In this document: piece by piece, positions 1 through 12,400 of the stretch | Layout of the letters: each line of letters opens with the position of its first letter | Numbering within the stretch: the stretch's first letter is position 1 | Source: Spongospora subterranea | Taxonomy: Eukaryota > Endomyxa > Phytomyxea > Plasmodiophorida > Plasmodiophoridae | Reading direction: 5' to 3' | Assembly: GCA_900404475.1 (NCBI GenBank) | Contig: OUQQ01000104.1 | Coordinates: 1 to 50,236, forward strand | Length of the DNA: 50,236 bases | Translations under genes and position numbers: made by a program | Notes under the pieces: model-generated | What the model was told of the DNA's origin: nothing | The model's database searches: none | Seen by the model: the letters and a program-made list of their open reading frames with translations, nothing else

Positions 1-18
1 AGATACCATCACATGTAT

Positions 19-62
19 ATACATAGATACACACCGGTAGATACATAGATACACACCGGTAG
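19..62. repeat. Two perfect 22-bp direct repeats at the window edge
   Basis: The unit ATACATAGATACACACCGGT+AG occurs twice in direct succession (19-40 and 41-62). The array is bracketed by AGATACCATC at 1-10 and 61-70. It is a small tandem repeat upstream of the FIBP-like gene and may continue outside the window. Confidence 0.85.
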
Positions 63-146
63 ATACCATCAGACACAGCCTGCTGGTCGGCAGATCGCCA
101 GTGTCCATCAACTGCTGTGCCTTTCAACTGGCTGGCCGTTCGGTTC

Positions 147-1611
147 ATGCTCGCCCGCCTAACCAGAAAACCAAGTGTCAATGCATTGACCGATGAGGCA
201 GCTCTTGATTTGACGATTCATGCGCTATGCCAATCCCCGATCAGAATTGATACCACTCTTTACGACATTTGGATCGATGGCTACAGCGGTTGGCAATATT
301 ATCAGCTTGTTTTTTGCTCCATTTGATTGTCAGTTTTGCAGTGGATGCAGCTATATCAAGTTCATTACATGAATATGGGCTTGATACAGCAGGCGGTGAT
401 TGTCATCGCCTACGACACTGTATTAAATGTGAGACCCAAGATCAATACCATGTGTTTGAACTTTTCGTCCCTCTTTTACATCGCCCCGGTAATTTCCGAT
501 CCAGTTTTCCATTGCTGGAACTTCATCCCGATACGCTTTCTCGAATGGTAGAAAGGTCCTTTTTTTTTGCGTACAGCCGATGATTGCTTGATACTGAATG
601 ATGTTCTTAGCTATTACAGCGTCGATACCGATCTTTGTCGAGAAATTGTCGGAAGAAAACTGAACCGGCATAATTCTCGGAACGAACTATCAATGTTGGC
701 TGAAAGGACCCATTTTCAACTGACCAGTGTATCTCGTCAGGTATTGTCCGCGTCTTTATTCAACCTATTTTTCGAACCCTTTTTCGCCTAGGTCGAAAAC
801 CTCAGACGCATATCTCGTGTACTCGGTGAAGACGATCGTGAAGAGCGCGGTCAGATAAATTCTTACGATATATGAGTTTTGTTACTAAAGAAAGTCATCA
901 GGGATTAACCTCATTACCGAGATCCGTTCCCAGTTTCTGGTTTCGACAACGTTGGCCGTGAAGTTGGCCCGCTTGATATTTTTAGCAAGATATCGATTTG
1001 GTTAGCCAAACTTTCATGTACCTGACAATTATCATTTGATTCATGGAATAGAAACTCTCAAGAAGAAATTGAGACCAGCGAACCTATCCGATATATTGCA
1101 GATTGCTGGGGTTTTAATGAAAAAGTGGACCATAGAAGGGACTCACGATCTTGAATATGAGTTCATTGCAGATCTCCGCGATCTCAAGATGCTGTTGGGC
1201 AACAACCGAGATTTGATGGATTTGTACAAGATGCAAGTTGAGGCGTCCCTTAGGTCCATTATTGAAAGCGGTCGTGGGCACACGGATCTGTTGAAATTGT
1301 CCACTCGTATCGTGCCCATCGTCAAGGTCCTCTGTGGTATCGGGTCGGGGTTGAATCGGCCCAAAGCTCTCAGAAACCTGTTTTTGGACGTGACGGAACA
1401 AATCGTGCATCCTCTCTGCCGCCTTGTCATGCAGCAGAGTGAAGTCGAGCTACTTTTTGATGCACTTTATGAATCGTTCCCAGCCAATCCCGAGACCGAC
1501 GATATCGGTAAGTTGTGGCGTCGCTACATTTACGTCGTCGGTCGAATCTGTGTAATTTTCTTCCCGCAATACTCTGTTTATCTAAGCCACCGATTACGCT
1601 GGTTGAAGTAG
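147..1611 (+). CDS. FIBP homologue (acidic FGF intracellular-binding protein family)
   Basis: Six exons are inferred: 147-288, 342-555, 611-740, 792-849, 902-1000 and 1052-1611. The five introns are 51-55 nt and the phases agree, giving about 400 residues. The protein follows animal FIBP from end to end. Near the N-terminus YDIWIDGYSVDAAI corresponds to the family's WLDGYS region. Then come DLCREIVGRKL, an FFANNRFE-like segment read here as LARYRFETLKKKL, and the C-terminal EFIADLRDLKMLL followed by LFLDVTEQIV. FIBP is a helical protein that binds acidic FGF in animals; its ancestral role is poorly known, so function here is only family-level. The start at 147 is the only in-frame ATG before the conserved part, but an upstream exon outside the window cannot be excluded. 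It is convergent with the next gene, 95 bp away. Confidence 0.85.
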
Positions 1612-1706
1612 TCAGTAATCATCTTCTGTATTTATCAATCAATACATTCAAGAGAATCATTGTGTCAATGAAGGTGGATTAAGGGTGAAGCTGACGATGG
1701 CGATAA

Positions 1707-2950
1707 TTAGATGTCGCAGTACATATCACATAGATGAACCTTGGCGTTTAGACACATAATATACAGCTGTGATAAATGCGCTAGATCTTTAGCAACCATG
1801 GCAGGTGATGCGTCAATCCGGTGCGTTAATCGCTCTTTCACCTGAATCGACGCTTCCAACGAGGCTATTCTCTCAATCGTCTGCTCCTTATTCATATTTA
1901 ATCCCGGAACTGAAACAAACATTCAGGCCATTAGTAATGGTTGCAATAAGCTCAGTCTAGTCCCTTTCGGTACGTACCACCACCTTGCTGTAGACGCTGT
2001 TGATGCAATTCCTCAAGATAATCCGGATACACAACTCTATTGCTGGTTTCATCAACATCTTCTTCTGTCGGTTTATCTGTTCCAGGTATACCGGAAATAA
2101 CAGGATGATCACGGCGAACATCACGCTGTCGTCGAACATGGGACGGATTATGAATCTGCTTCACCCTTGAAACAATCTCCTCATGCAATTCAACGTTTAC
2201 CACCGGAGCGTGCAATTTTCGAACCCGCTCGCCATACAACTTCCGTTTAGCCAAAGCTTCGGCGGCACTTGATGCCTCTTTCTGCTTCTGTTTGGCGATG
2301 TCAGCCTGTTCGGCGACCAGACGTCGCGAGAGGGCGGTTTGAGAGTGATTTTTGACGAAATCCTTCCACCGTTGGCGACAATCCAGGAATCGGATCGGTC
2401 TGACGTTTTCGCTCAACTCCATCGGCTCGATGGGAGGCGGTGATCTGTATACCGGTTTTGATAACATGAGCGACTTCCTGATTGTATCGAGTGCCCGATG
2501 AACACTTGCACGATGTGCTTCTTCGAGTTGTCGCTTTTTCTCTCTATTCAGTACCAATGCTTCTGCTCGGGTCTTTTTCTGCAGTTCGCGTTTATCTGCG
2601 GCGGCTAGTTCCAGTTGAAGAGCCTCATGCTGTTCTTCCTTTTCTAGCTTCAACAGTGTTCGCTCTGTAGCGCGATTCTGTTCTTGGCGAAAATGCGTTT
2701 CACGATGCGCTCGACGAATTATAAATTTTTTGTCGGCACGAAGAGCCTGTAGCTGTATGTATTCAGATTCGAGCAAATCCATCGGTGGTGGATCTGGACC
2801 GTTCACAACCCGAACCATTCTGTTTGAGAACGCCTTTCTGGATGCCGGTCGTGACTTGGTTTCTACCAATCTGATAACATTCAACGCCGCTTTATCGACG
2901 GCAATCATCGCCGCCGTTTTGATTATCGATGGTAGCGTTGTTGTTGACAT
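1707..2950 (-). CDS. Uncharacterised coiled-coil protein
   Basis: Two exons are inferred on the minus strand: 2950-1978 and 1909-1707. The 68-nt intron starts GTACGT and ends TTTCAG. The product is about 391 residues. Its middle (roughly residues 65-160) is a long charged helix rich in K, E, R, Q and A, typical of a coiled coil. Further blocks are PVYRSPPPIEPMEL, RRQRDVRRDHPVISGIPG and YPDYLEELHQQRL. The C-terminal exon holds another amphipathic helix. I do not recognise the family; the look resembles cytoskeletal or ciliary scaffold proteins, but that is only an impression. The frame stays open upstream to an ATG at 3079, which would add 43 hydrophobic/basic residues. I chose 2950 because the ATG pair there precedes normal-looking sequence. 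Confidence 0.6.
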
Positions 2951-4135
2951 CATAATTATTACAGTATTACCACCCCACTTGATTACAGCGCGTGCCCACC
3001 AAAACCTGAACCTGATTAAAGAACCTTGAACGGCTACTGTTGCCTGAAAAATCTGAAACAAGATCACAGCTGCAGCCATGCTGGCCCCACTTTCTGTAAT
3101 ACAATATGGATTTCCTTGTTCAGTCCGACGACGAACCTATATCGGTTTACTGTATTCGATTATATAATAACGAGAGATAAACACTGACACTGGAGTTTCA
3201 TTATTTTGCAAATATCACAGGTCAAATTGAATTGAACAAAATCTCATGGACGCGACAATACATAATGGGGTGACGCTTGTCGAAATAGTGTTAACATACA
3301 GTAATGGAAGGTGCTCAAACACTCTGTCTGGGTTCCTAATTTACTGGTTCCCCTTCATGACTTTTGAATTGAAATACCTGATGCATCCGGAGCGATGACA
3401 TTGGCGGATGCAGTAGAGGCTGCAGTTTAAAGAACAAAGGTTGGGTTTAAGTTTGTTCAAAGTCGGTTAGCTAAACGGTAAAACCCGATGAGCCAGGCGA
3501 TTATGGCAAGCGAAATTTGTGGACTGAATATAGCCCGTCAAATGCTATGAAGTAATCAATATTGTAAATGGGTCATTTATAGACAAAGACCTAAGATATG
3601 GACTGTGGACAATCCTGAACAATCCATGGACAATCCTGGACAATCCATGGACAATCCTGGACAATCCATGGACAATCCTGGACAACCCATGGACAATCCT
3701 GGACAATCCATGGACAATCCTGGAGAATCCAATCCCATATAGGTGTTATTGACTGCAACCTCACGAATTACTGTCACCGCACCAATTCGCATCACAACAG
3801 TCAAGGGGCAGATTCTCGTCACCCTCTCCTAGTACCATAGCGGAACCTCTTTCAAGGGGGATTCGTATTCCCACAACGCTGATATCCCACAGCCTTCCGG
3901 GTCCCATTGCGTGGATTCGTCAGTGGTTTTGACTACGAATTTCGTGAAAGAGAGTGTAGCTCACGATATTACGATTCAGATAACAAACTATTGTTAGATT
4001 TGGCCACACTCCTTAAGTACTGTAGGTATTGGATTTCACTGGGTATTGGTTTGTGCGTGAGTTCATTACGTTGATCTTCATCCAAGATCAGTTCTTCTGT
4101 GGTCAAGCCGTGATCGGCCGGGTAAACCGGGACCC
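2951..4135. other. Intergenic region, no confident gene
   Basis: Apart from the 21-bp minisatellite at 3604-3729 I see no supported gene. A short frame starting at the ATG near 3106 (DFLVQSDDEPIS) soon stops, and splicing it on gives only a tiny peptide. Confidence 0.5.
3604..3729. repeat. 21-bp minisatellite, six units
   Basis: The unit CATGGACAATCCTGGACAAT+C repeats six times (unit starts 3604, 3625, 3646, 3667, 3688, 3709). The first unit and the edges are slightly degenerate, and a partial seventh unit follows. Because 21 is divisible by three the array is open in some frames, where it would read as a seven-residue repeat. The codon pattern gives no reason to think it is translated. Confidence 0.9.
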
Positions 4136-5560
4136 ATGGCGTCAGATCCCGGATCTAGCCTTGCCACTACTGCACCTCCGATCAGCAGTATGGGCCTAGG
4201 GGACCTTCCAACCAATATATTGGCCGCGATCATGGATCTGCTCAGCGAACATAATGACGTGGTCGCTTTTGGCCAGGTCAACCGCAGTTTCAATAATTCT
4301 CTCTCACATCTTACATACTGGGCTGGGAGTGGCACCGCTTCTGCCGCCCTATCGCGTTTCCCACTCCTGAAGTCCATGACACTACGGCCTCCGCCGATAT
4401 TTTCTGCTGGAACTTCCGAAATGCTGTGCCTGACAAATGAGACACGTTTTCTGATGCACCTTTCGATTTCGAAATGGGTCCAAGTGTCCAACGTTGGCTT
4501 TACAGTGAGAATGCCGAATTTGAGATCGTTGAATTTATCGCATTCAGGAATTACGAATATTGATGCGTTGATCCAATTGCCGCACCTGCAATGGTTGGAT
4601 CTTTCGCATACGGCTGTTCGGGAAGTTTCTCCGCTCGCTCTCTGTCACTCCCTCGTCACTCTCGATATTTCGGACACTCGAGTTAACAACATTTCTTGTT
4701 TGCGCCAAAGTACAAGCATTCGGACCATCCGTGCTTGTCTTTTAACCAGGCAACTCTCATCTCCAGCTTATTTTCCTAATCAGATAAGAAACTTAGAACT
4801 GTGCCATACGGAAGCCATCGACTCCATTGAAGGGCTTCAGCTATGTCATCGCCTTGTTTCTCTGAACTTGACTGGTTCACGTATCGCCCAAATATCGGTT
4901 CTCTCAAAATGTCCCAGGATCATGAATTTGGATTTAGCGAACACACATATCAGCTCAATTGACGTCCTACAACATCTGACTCGCACAGAATCGCTCAATT
5001 TATCGGCAACTCGCCTTACACAAATTGACGTTCTTCGGTTTTGCCATCATATTCGAATATTGGATTTATCCCATACAGGCGTGCACGACCTGTCTCCGAT
5101 TCGGCATCTTGCTTTGACGTTGCGATCCCTTGATGTTGAACAAACCCGAGTAGCCGATTTAACACCGCTATCTAACTTCCACAAGCTAACTAAGCTAGAC
5201 GCGAGGTTTTCTCATGTATCTGATATTTCGCCGCTCTCTACTTGTATATCGCTTCAGCACCTAGATATATCACATACGGACGTGACCACTATTGACGTTC
5301 TTATACCTTGTCATCAGTTGATCTCGGTTAATGCAACTTACTCAAACGTTGTCGCTGCGCCAAATTTACTACAACATTGCCCCAAGCTGGTCGATCTGAG
5401 TTTTTGCTGCTCCGCGTTGATTGATACTCGCTTGTGTTTACACGAAGCGCCATGCTTACTAACTCCAGATGACCAGGACGAATTCGAACCTTCACTGATG
5501 GCCGCCCAACAAGCCAAAAACTCACCTCTCGCTCGAATCAGATGCTGTGGTATCATGTAG
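4136..5560 (+). CDS. F-box-like leucine-rich-repeat protein with C-terminal CaaX-like motif
   Basis: This is a single-exon gene of 474 residues with a good start context (CCCATGG). Residues about 22-55 (GDLPTNILAAIMDLLSEHND) look like an F-box, the module that binds Skp1 in SCF ubiquitin ligases. From about residue 125 to 430 there are more than a dozen leucine-rich repeats of the 22-23-residue SDS22 type, with phrases such as LDLSHTAVREVSPL and LDISDTRVNNISCL. The protein ends RIRCCGIM followed by TAG, which fits a CaaX prenylation signal (Cys-Gly-Ile-Met). An SCF substrate receptor tethered to membranes by a lipid is therefore plausible, as known for animal FBXL2. The F-box call is the less certain part; the LRR call is strong. 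Confidence 0.8.
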   Translation: MASDPGSSLATTAPPISSMGLGDLPTNILAAIMDLLSEHNDVVAFGQVNRSFNNSLSHLTYWAGSGTASAALSRFPLLKSMTLRPPPIFSAGTSEMLCLTNETRFLMHLSISKWVQVSNVGFTVRMPNLRSLNLSHSGITNIDALIQLPHLQWLDLSHTAVREVSPLALCHSLVTLDISDTRVNNISCLRQSTSIRTIRACLLTRQLSSPAYFPNQIRNLELCHTEAIDSIEGLQLCHRLVSLNLTGSRIAQISVLSKCPRIMNLDLANTHISSIDVLQHLTRTESLNLSATRLTQIDVLRFCHHIRILDLSHTGVHDLSPIRHLALTLRSLDVEQTRVADLTPLSNFHKLTKLDARFSHVSDISPLSTCISLQHLDISHTDVTTIDVLIPCHQLISVNATYSNVVAAPNLLQHCPKLVDLSFCCSALIDTRLCLHEAPCLLTPDDQDEFEPSLMAAQQAKNSPLARIRCCGIM

Positions 5561-6405
5561 TCCAGGCCTATTCCCTATCTCAAACAGATTTTTTTAAGTT
5601 GCCCAACGCGATTTCATTATCGGGACTTATCCGCTACCGATTCATGCTTTTCCGCTCTCTTTGGTATCCTGTCGTGCAAGCAAGACATGTTAGCCGCATA
5701 CGATATTCCCAAAATCAAATTTTAACTCCATTTGAGCGGTGCAATTGTGCGTTAGAACACTCTGCAAGCACCGTCAGGATCTTCCTCCGTTGGTCGAATG
5801 GTATTCGTCGGTTGTTCCGTAAATCTATTGCAAGTTAAAAAAGTAGGAGTAATAAATCTGATTTATGTTTTAGCTAGGATGCAGTCATCTTGCATATAGC
5901 AAATAATGCTTGATCGAATGTTCAGTGATAATGCTGAAAGAGCTATACAGTCTACAATTTTGAGTGATAAACAAGTGAATAATTGCCACTTCGATCCAGG
6001 TGCATTACACAACTTGACACAAATCATTATCCAAGTATGTAATATACTCGTAGTAGTTATTTGCAAGGTTCAGGTGTAAGACATGGATTTCTGCTTAATA
6101 GAAACTGATGGTGGATAGCATTTGTGGCCGGTCGTTTCGTTATCTTCAGAGTTATCGGTATTTCTGTGCAACTGTTACCTTTCTGACCAGGGTTACTTTC
6201 ACCCATGATGTAGAATCGCAGTCTAACCTACACAATCGATATTAACGTAATAACTAAACCGCGGTAGACCGCTGACCCCATGACTGCATGGGATTGCAGC
6301 AGTGCAGACTGCACCAAATTAACTCCGTTTCCCTTAGTATGTGCCGTGGATCGAGGAGGTGCATCTGCTGAAGCCTCTGAGGCTTGCCCTTCAGGGTTAT
6401 CATCA
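5561..6405. other. Intergenic region upstream of TOR
   Basis: No gene can be supported here. A 98-codon frame starting inside the end of the LRR gene (5542-5838) lacks recognisable features. An in-frame ATG at 6280 could extend TOR by 42 residues, but that stretch does not look conserved. Confidence 0.5.
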
Positions 6406-9400
6406 ATGGAACGACATACGGTCGCCACTGCCCAGCAAAATCAACAGCTGGACACAATATTGTCGCGGCTTTGCTCCAACCCGGGCGATGTTGAACCCCT
6501 TCGCCGAATGGTTTCGCGGGAGTCGCGCGAACGCACCGCCGAATCATTCACTAGGTTCATGAACGACCTCAATCGGCGTATTTTTGATCTTGTGAATTCT
6601 TCATCAAGTAGTGACAAGATCTGCGGCATCACCGTTATTGATAATCTCATCGACGTTCAATATGAAGAAAACGAGACAAAGATTATTCGATTTGCCAATT
6701 ATCTGCGAATGGTCATCTCCAGTTCTGATCCGATGATACTAGACATGGCGTCTGCTGCTTTAGGCCATCTTGCTCGAGCCGGGGGCACCTTGACGCCAGA
6801 TTTCGTGGAATTCGAGGTTAAACGTGCCCTGGAATGGCTCGAAGGGGATCGTTACGAACACCGTCGTCTGGCGGCTGTTCTGGTTCTTAAACAACTGGCT
6901 GATAATGTCCCTACTTTATTCAACCAGCATGTGTCAACATTCATGAATCATATCTGGGTTGCGCTGCAAGATCCTTTGAAGAATATTCGTCTGGCAGCGG
7001 TTCTCGCATTACGCTCTACACTACAAGTTATTGGCCGGCGTGGTAGTCGTTGGCGTGTTCAGTGGTACGCTCGCGTCTGGGACGAAGCCAAAAAGGGGCT
7101 GGTCGTCACCCATGCTGATACAATACATGGCAGCTTACTTATAGTTCACGAGCTCTTATCTATTCAGGATGAGTTCATGATCGCTCGTTTCAAAGAGGTA
7201 AACTGCGTTTTGTAATCAGAAACTTTCTTCTTCTTCCAACTTTCAGTGCCCTCGTGAATTGTTTGTGTCCGTATAAAAAGTCGTGGTGTTTAACTTTCGA
7301 TGGCTTGTTTTCAGTCGTGTGACATCATTCTATCCTTCCGGGACCATCGGTCGTCGCTGATTCGTGAAGCCGTCATTACCGCGCTTCCTCTTTTGGCACG
7401 TTTCTGTCCCGACGCGTTCGTTCGAGCGTACATGGATCCCGCTTTGGATCATATCATCGAAACCCTTCAAAGTATTTCCGTTTAGTTCTCGGTAGGTGTT
7501 TACTCAAACTGCTGTTTCTAGATTCCCCTGCGCCTAGCTCATCTAGCGCTCAATCTAACGTCCGAGATTTAGCATTCGTTGCATTAGGTGAAGTTGCATT
7601 GCACGTCAAGGAACGCATACTTCCACGTCTTCCTGCCATTGTTTCGTTGATTCGGGTAATGTGTACCTTAGTGGCAATGGTCTTCTATGCTAATCATGTG
7701 CAGGCTGCTTTAAATCCAAAGGTTCAACGCCGTTCACATTTGTCTCTGTCTTCGTTAACCTGCCTCGGGTCTATTGCTGCTGCCGTCGGCACAGAACTGC
7801 TTCCCTTCGTTTCTGGTTCCGACGGTGATATAATTGAACTGGCATTTCGTTCTGGACTATGTACAGCTTTGGTGGAAGCTTTGGCGAGTTTAGTGGAATA
7901 TATACCTCAGGTGTGATCTTTGAGTCTTTGTTGAGTGTTTACACCTAAGCTACAGAGTTGTTTTGCCGAGGTCCTTCAGATCTTTTAATTCAATCAAAGG
8001 GTTTCAATGCTCTTTTTGTTTGTTGAGCAGTTATTGTTTAAAGCGTTGTTGTCTAAGTCTACATTCAGCATTCTGTTAATCTACAATTGTTGCAGCTTTT
8101 AACCTCAGTTCAATCAAGACTGATGGTCTGCCTGCGTTCTATATTGGTGGCGGATCCTATCAGCAACTCTAGTTCCAAATTTCAGGTCCGTCGAAGTCCA
8201 AGTCTTTATAATCTGCCCAGCATTTTCGAGCAGATCGGTGTGCAGCGTGTCTAGCTGCTGTAAATGGCCCTAATTCATGTTTTTTCAGACGCCCCAGTTG
8301 AACATCTAGGCACCACAGTCAGTCCCCCTTCTCCTGAACTTATATCGCTTGCTCTCCAAACATTAGGCACTTTTAATCTCACGGTACCCGATTATCCCTC
8401 ATCATTCATTTGGCTGTATTTTGCAATATTTATGTTATATTAGTTCGTTTTATTCAGAAATTTGGTCTAACGTTGTACATATTTGCTGTTGTTCCTGTCC
8501 GTGTCCTGTCAACTTCAGCCCTTTTCCGTTGCCAGATTCTTTCGTTTTTTCAAAGTGCTGATGTGCTCCATCCAGGATGTGGATCTTTTCCCGTTTTTGC
8601 GTGACGTTCTTGTTGACTATCTGGGACATGATTTGCCGGTCGTGCGTCAAGAAGCCTGTCTCACGTGCGCCCGACTCAGCCTTCGCTATTTGGATTCGCC
8701 TTCAGAGCCAATTTCACGGCAGCAGGTTTTGACTGTCGCCGGCCTTGTGGAGCGTCTTTTGCGAGTCGGCATTGCGGATCCAGCTCCTGAAGTTCGCCTG
8801 ACAGTTCTTAGCAATCTATTTCCTCCCTTCGATCGATACTTGGCCCAATCAGAGACTCTGCAGTCATTATTTGTCGCGCTGAATGATGAGGTTCCTCAAA
8901 TTCCTTTCCAGTTCGCTATTTTCTTCAATTCTGCCAGAGTTTTTTGTTTTGCATGAGGATATTTGTTGTAACTTTTCGTTCTGTTTTTCATTCAGGTGTT
9001 TGCGATTCGATGTAAATCCATATCCGTGATTGGAAGGCTTGCTCTTAGAAATCCGGCTTATGTTATGCCATCGTTACGGAAGACGTTGATCCAGCTATTG
9101 ATGGAAACGCAGCTTTCACATGATGGACGATTTCGAGAGGAGAGTTGCACGCTATTAGGTCATCTTATCACAGCTTCTCAGCAGTTGATTGCCCCATACG
9201 TCTCACCTGTATTACAAGTTCTTGTCCCGAAGTTGCAGGTTTGTACACTAGTTGAATCCGTTTTCGTTAACGTCTTGTTAATGTCTCTTTTTGTTTTATC
9301 GATTAGCATGTCAAAATCTTTGATCTGTGAGCGTGTCATATTCGCCGCAGTAGTTGATAGGCTAACTGGTCTTTTGATGATTTTAGGACCCGGACCCTGG

Positions 9401-12400
9401 GGTGGCATCGTGCGTTCTGGCCACGTTGGGGAAACTTGCGGCTGTCGGTGGTCCCAATATGCAACAAGTCCGTTTGATACTGTTTTATTTGGCTCCTCCT
9501 CTTCCTTATGACTCATTTTTTCAGTATTTGGAACTTCTTCTTCCCATGATTGTCGATACATTACGTGACCGATCGTCTATGTTGAAGCGTGAGGTGGCAC
9601 TTCGCACGCTGGGTCAGCTAATCCTCAGCACTGGCTCCGTTATTCAGCCTTATCTCACCTACAAACAATTAATGTAAGGATTTCTCATCTAGTCACTATT
9701 CTCGTATTGTTGCTTCCTAATGCCGCACTCTTTTCCTTTTGCACATATGGTTTATGCACATTATTTATTCCAACGTTTCAGGCCGACCCTTTTGGACTGT
9801 CTTAAAACGGACGAAGGATTGCTTGCCACCAGACATGAAGCTCTACGTGTTGTCGGCATGTTGGGTGCTCTAGATCCCTTTACTCATGCACAAAATCAGA
9901 TTCCGCAGTACACACCTACATCGGATGAAGTCGCTGATGTATGGTTTTCGCTGGTTTCTTTTTCCATTCTCTACGGTCGTGATTCATTCTACTTAACTCA
10001 CTTATTCTTTTACCGTCAGAGCGATGCCCCGGTGCTGCAAGAGGTTCTGTCTTCTAGCGATGATTACTATCCCACAATGGCAATCGAGGCACTGATGCGA
10101 ATCTTGTGCAATCCTAGTCTATCACAACATCACTCTATGGTTATGCGTCCCATACTCTGATTCGACTCTTAAAATATCCGTGTTTTTCTTTTTTTTCTGG
10201 AATTGATTACTCGTTCCTTCACTTGTTTCGTTTGCTTCTCTCCTTCGTTTTCTGAAAAAAATCCATGTTTCAGGTTGTCCAAGCAGTCATGTTCATATTC
10301 AAATCTCTTGGTCTTCAAGGCGTTCCATTTCTTTCGCAGATTGTCCCACCATTCTTGGCCGTCTTGCGATCTTCAACTGATGATGCCATGCGTGAATCCC
10401 TTTTTCAACAGATATGTAGGCATTGTCATTTGTGCCATGATTTACAGTTTATAAATGGGGAATTCAGGTGCGCTAGTCGTCATTGTTCAACAACATATAC
10501 GAAACTATCTGGAACCAATTTTTCAAGTTATCTATGACTACTGGAAAGAGGTTCCAATTGTTTTTTGTTGCACTGTTGGTTCTTACTTTCAAATAATAGC
10601 CGGCATTCCATCAGCCGATCCTGTCATTGATTGAAGAAATATCACTCGCGTTGAAAGATGAATTTAAGGTTTGGGGTCCAACCGTTTTCGGTATTTTACG
10701 TCCCTTATCCTGTCGTTCGGCCCCATCTTGCTAGATTTTTTGTTTCGAAACTCAACGATGTTATCGTAATATCAAAATACATCTCTGCAAAGTGTATTCC
10801 ATGGCTCCGTTAATAACTATATTTATTTTTGATTTAAGTAGGTCTTTCATGTATTTTGATTAATTTACATGTCTACTCTAGGTTTTCATTCCTGATGTTC
10901 TTCCGCACCTCATCGACGGCCTGCATTATCATTCCCAGATATCTCTCCCCCACATTATGCATTGTATTCATGCTGTTCAAGTGTTGGCTCCCAACCTTAA
11001 CGATTATTTTTTCTTGGTAATCCCTGCATTGACCAAGCTCGTCGGAGAAGCCGAGATCCCTACCGCCGTTCGGTTGCAGAGTATTAACGCATTGGCCGCA
11101 TTAGTGAATACCCCACTTAATCAGCTTGTATGTTGTTCATCTCATCTTGCTTGTTTTTCTCCCGTCTTTTTTACTTGCCTCGGAGCTACTTATGTTTTGT
11201 TTTGTTGCTGTCATCTGTTCAAGTAGTCATCATTGTGTTATGCCAGGTTCGTGTAACTTATTGTCCACTTTTTGTCCTCAGAGTTGTTACGCGTCACGAA
11301 TTATTCACCCATTAGTCCGGATTCTGAATTTCGAGAAAACTCCAAATGATTTACGCTCAGCAATTCTTGATCTGCTCTGCTCGTTGCTGATTCAGCTGGG
11401 AAAAGACTTCACAATATTCGTTCCCCTTGTATTTTGCCTTGATAACTTTTTTACCTGCTGTGCCTGATTGCTATTTCATCCAGATTAGCAAAGTTTTAGC
11501 TAAACACAATCTTCAATCAGCAAGATACTTAACTCTTTTGAACGCCGTGTTGTACCCTTCATCGGTGGGATCAACTTTTGTAGATTCTTCGTCGCGTTTT
11601 GCAATTTCGGAAAACGTCTCCCCTTTAAGCACCTCATCTGGGGCCCAAGACTGGTCCATGCAAATCAAAAAGCTCCATGTGTCCCAGTCCAATCTTAAAA
11701 AGGTTATCAATGCTACAGTCCCTGTTTCTTTTTGAAAATACTTTGATGCGGCTTCTCATTTCCATTTTTGATATATCCGCTTTGCTTTGGACAGGTAAGA
11801 AACAGGTTTGACTTTCCATTAGGCATGGGAAGCATCTCAGCGCTCATCACGGGACGATTGGGTTGAATGGCTGCGACGATTGGCTATTGAATTACTGAAA
11901 GAGTCACCAAGTCCGGCACTACGCTCCTGTTCTGCTTTGGCCCAAAAATATCGTCCTTTGGCTCAAGAATTGTAACTATCGGAACACGTTTTGTACCCCT
12001 AATTTCAATGATATTTGTCTTAGGTTCAACGTCGCTTTTGTCTCGTGCTGGAATGAACTCTACGACCAATATCAAGACGATTTTTTGAAGGCTCTAGAAA
12101 TTGGTAGGGTTTTCTTCCACTGTTTAATATGCATTTTCCGCCAAAGCCATTCAATTCTTTAGTTACGATTTTTGTCCCAAAACCGTGATTTGACTCATGT
12201 TTGCTTAGCATTTACATCTCCAACCGCGCCCCCTCAATTTCTTCAAACGCTCTTGAATCTGGTTTGTTGTATGCGCAATGAAACAATTGTTCATATGGTG
12301 AATTTGATTTAGGCCGAGTTTATGGAACACGACGGCAATGCTCTTCCAGTTTCGATCAATTTTTTGTCCGAGCTTGCCACGAGATGCCACGCTCTTGCGA

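Noticed and set aside
3106..3260. Short frame starting DFLVQSDDEPIS, possibly the first exon of a small gene
   Set aside because: Splicing with the visible GT/AG pair gives a peptide of fewer than 20 residues, and no downstream exon could be found.
5542..5838. 98-codon frame overlapping the 3' end of the LRR gene
   Set aside because: It overlaps a well-supported stop, has no family features and no good splice sites linking it to the LRR protein.
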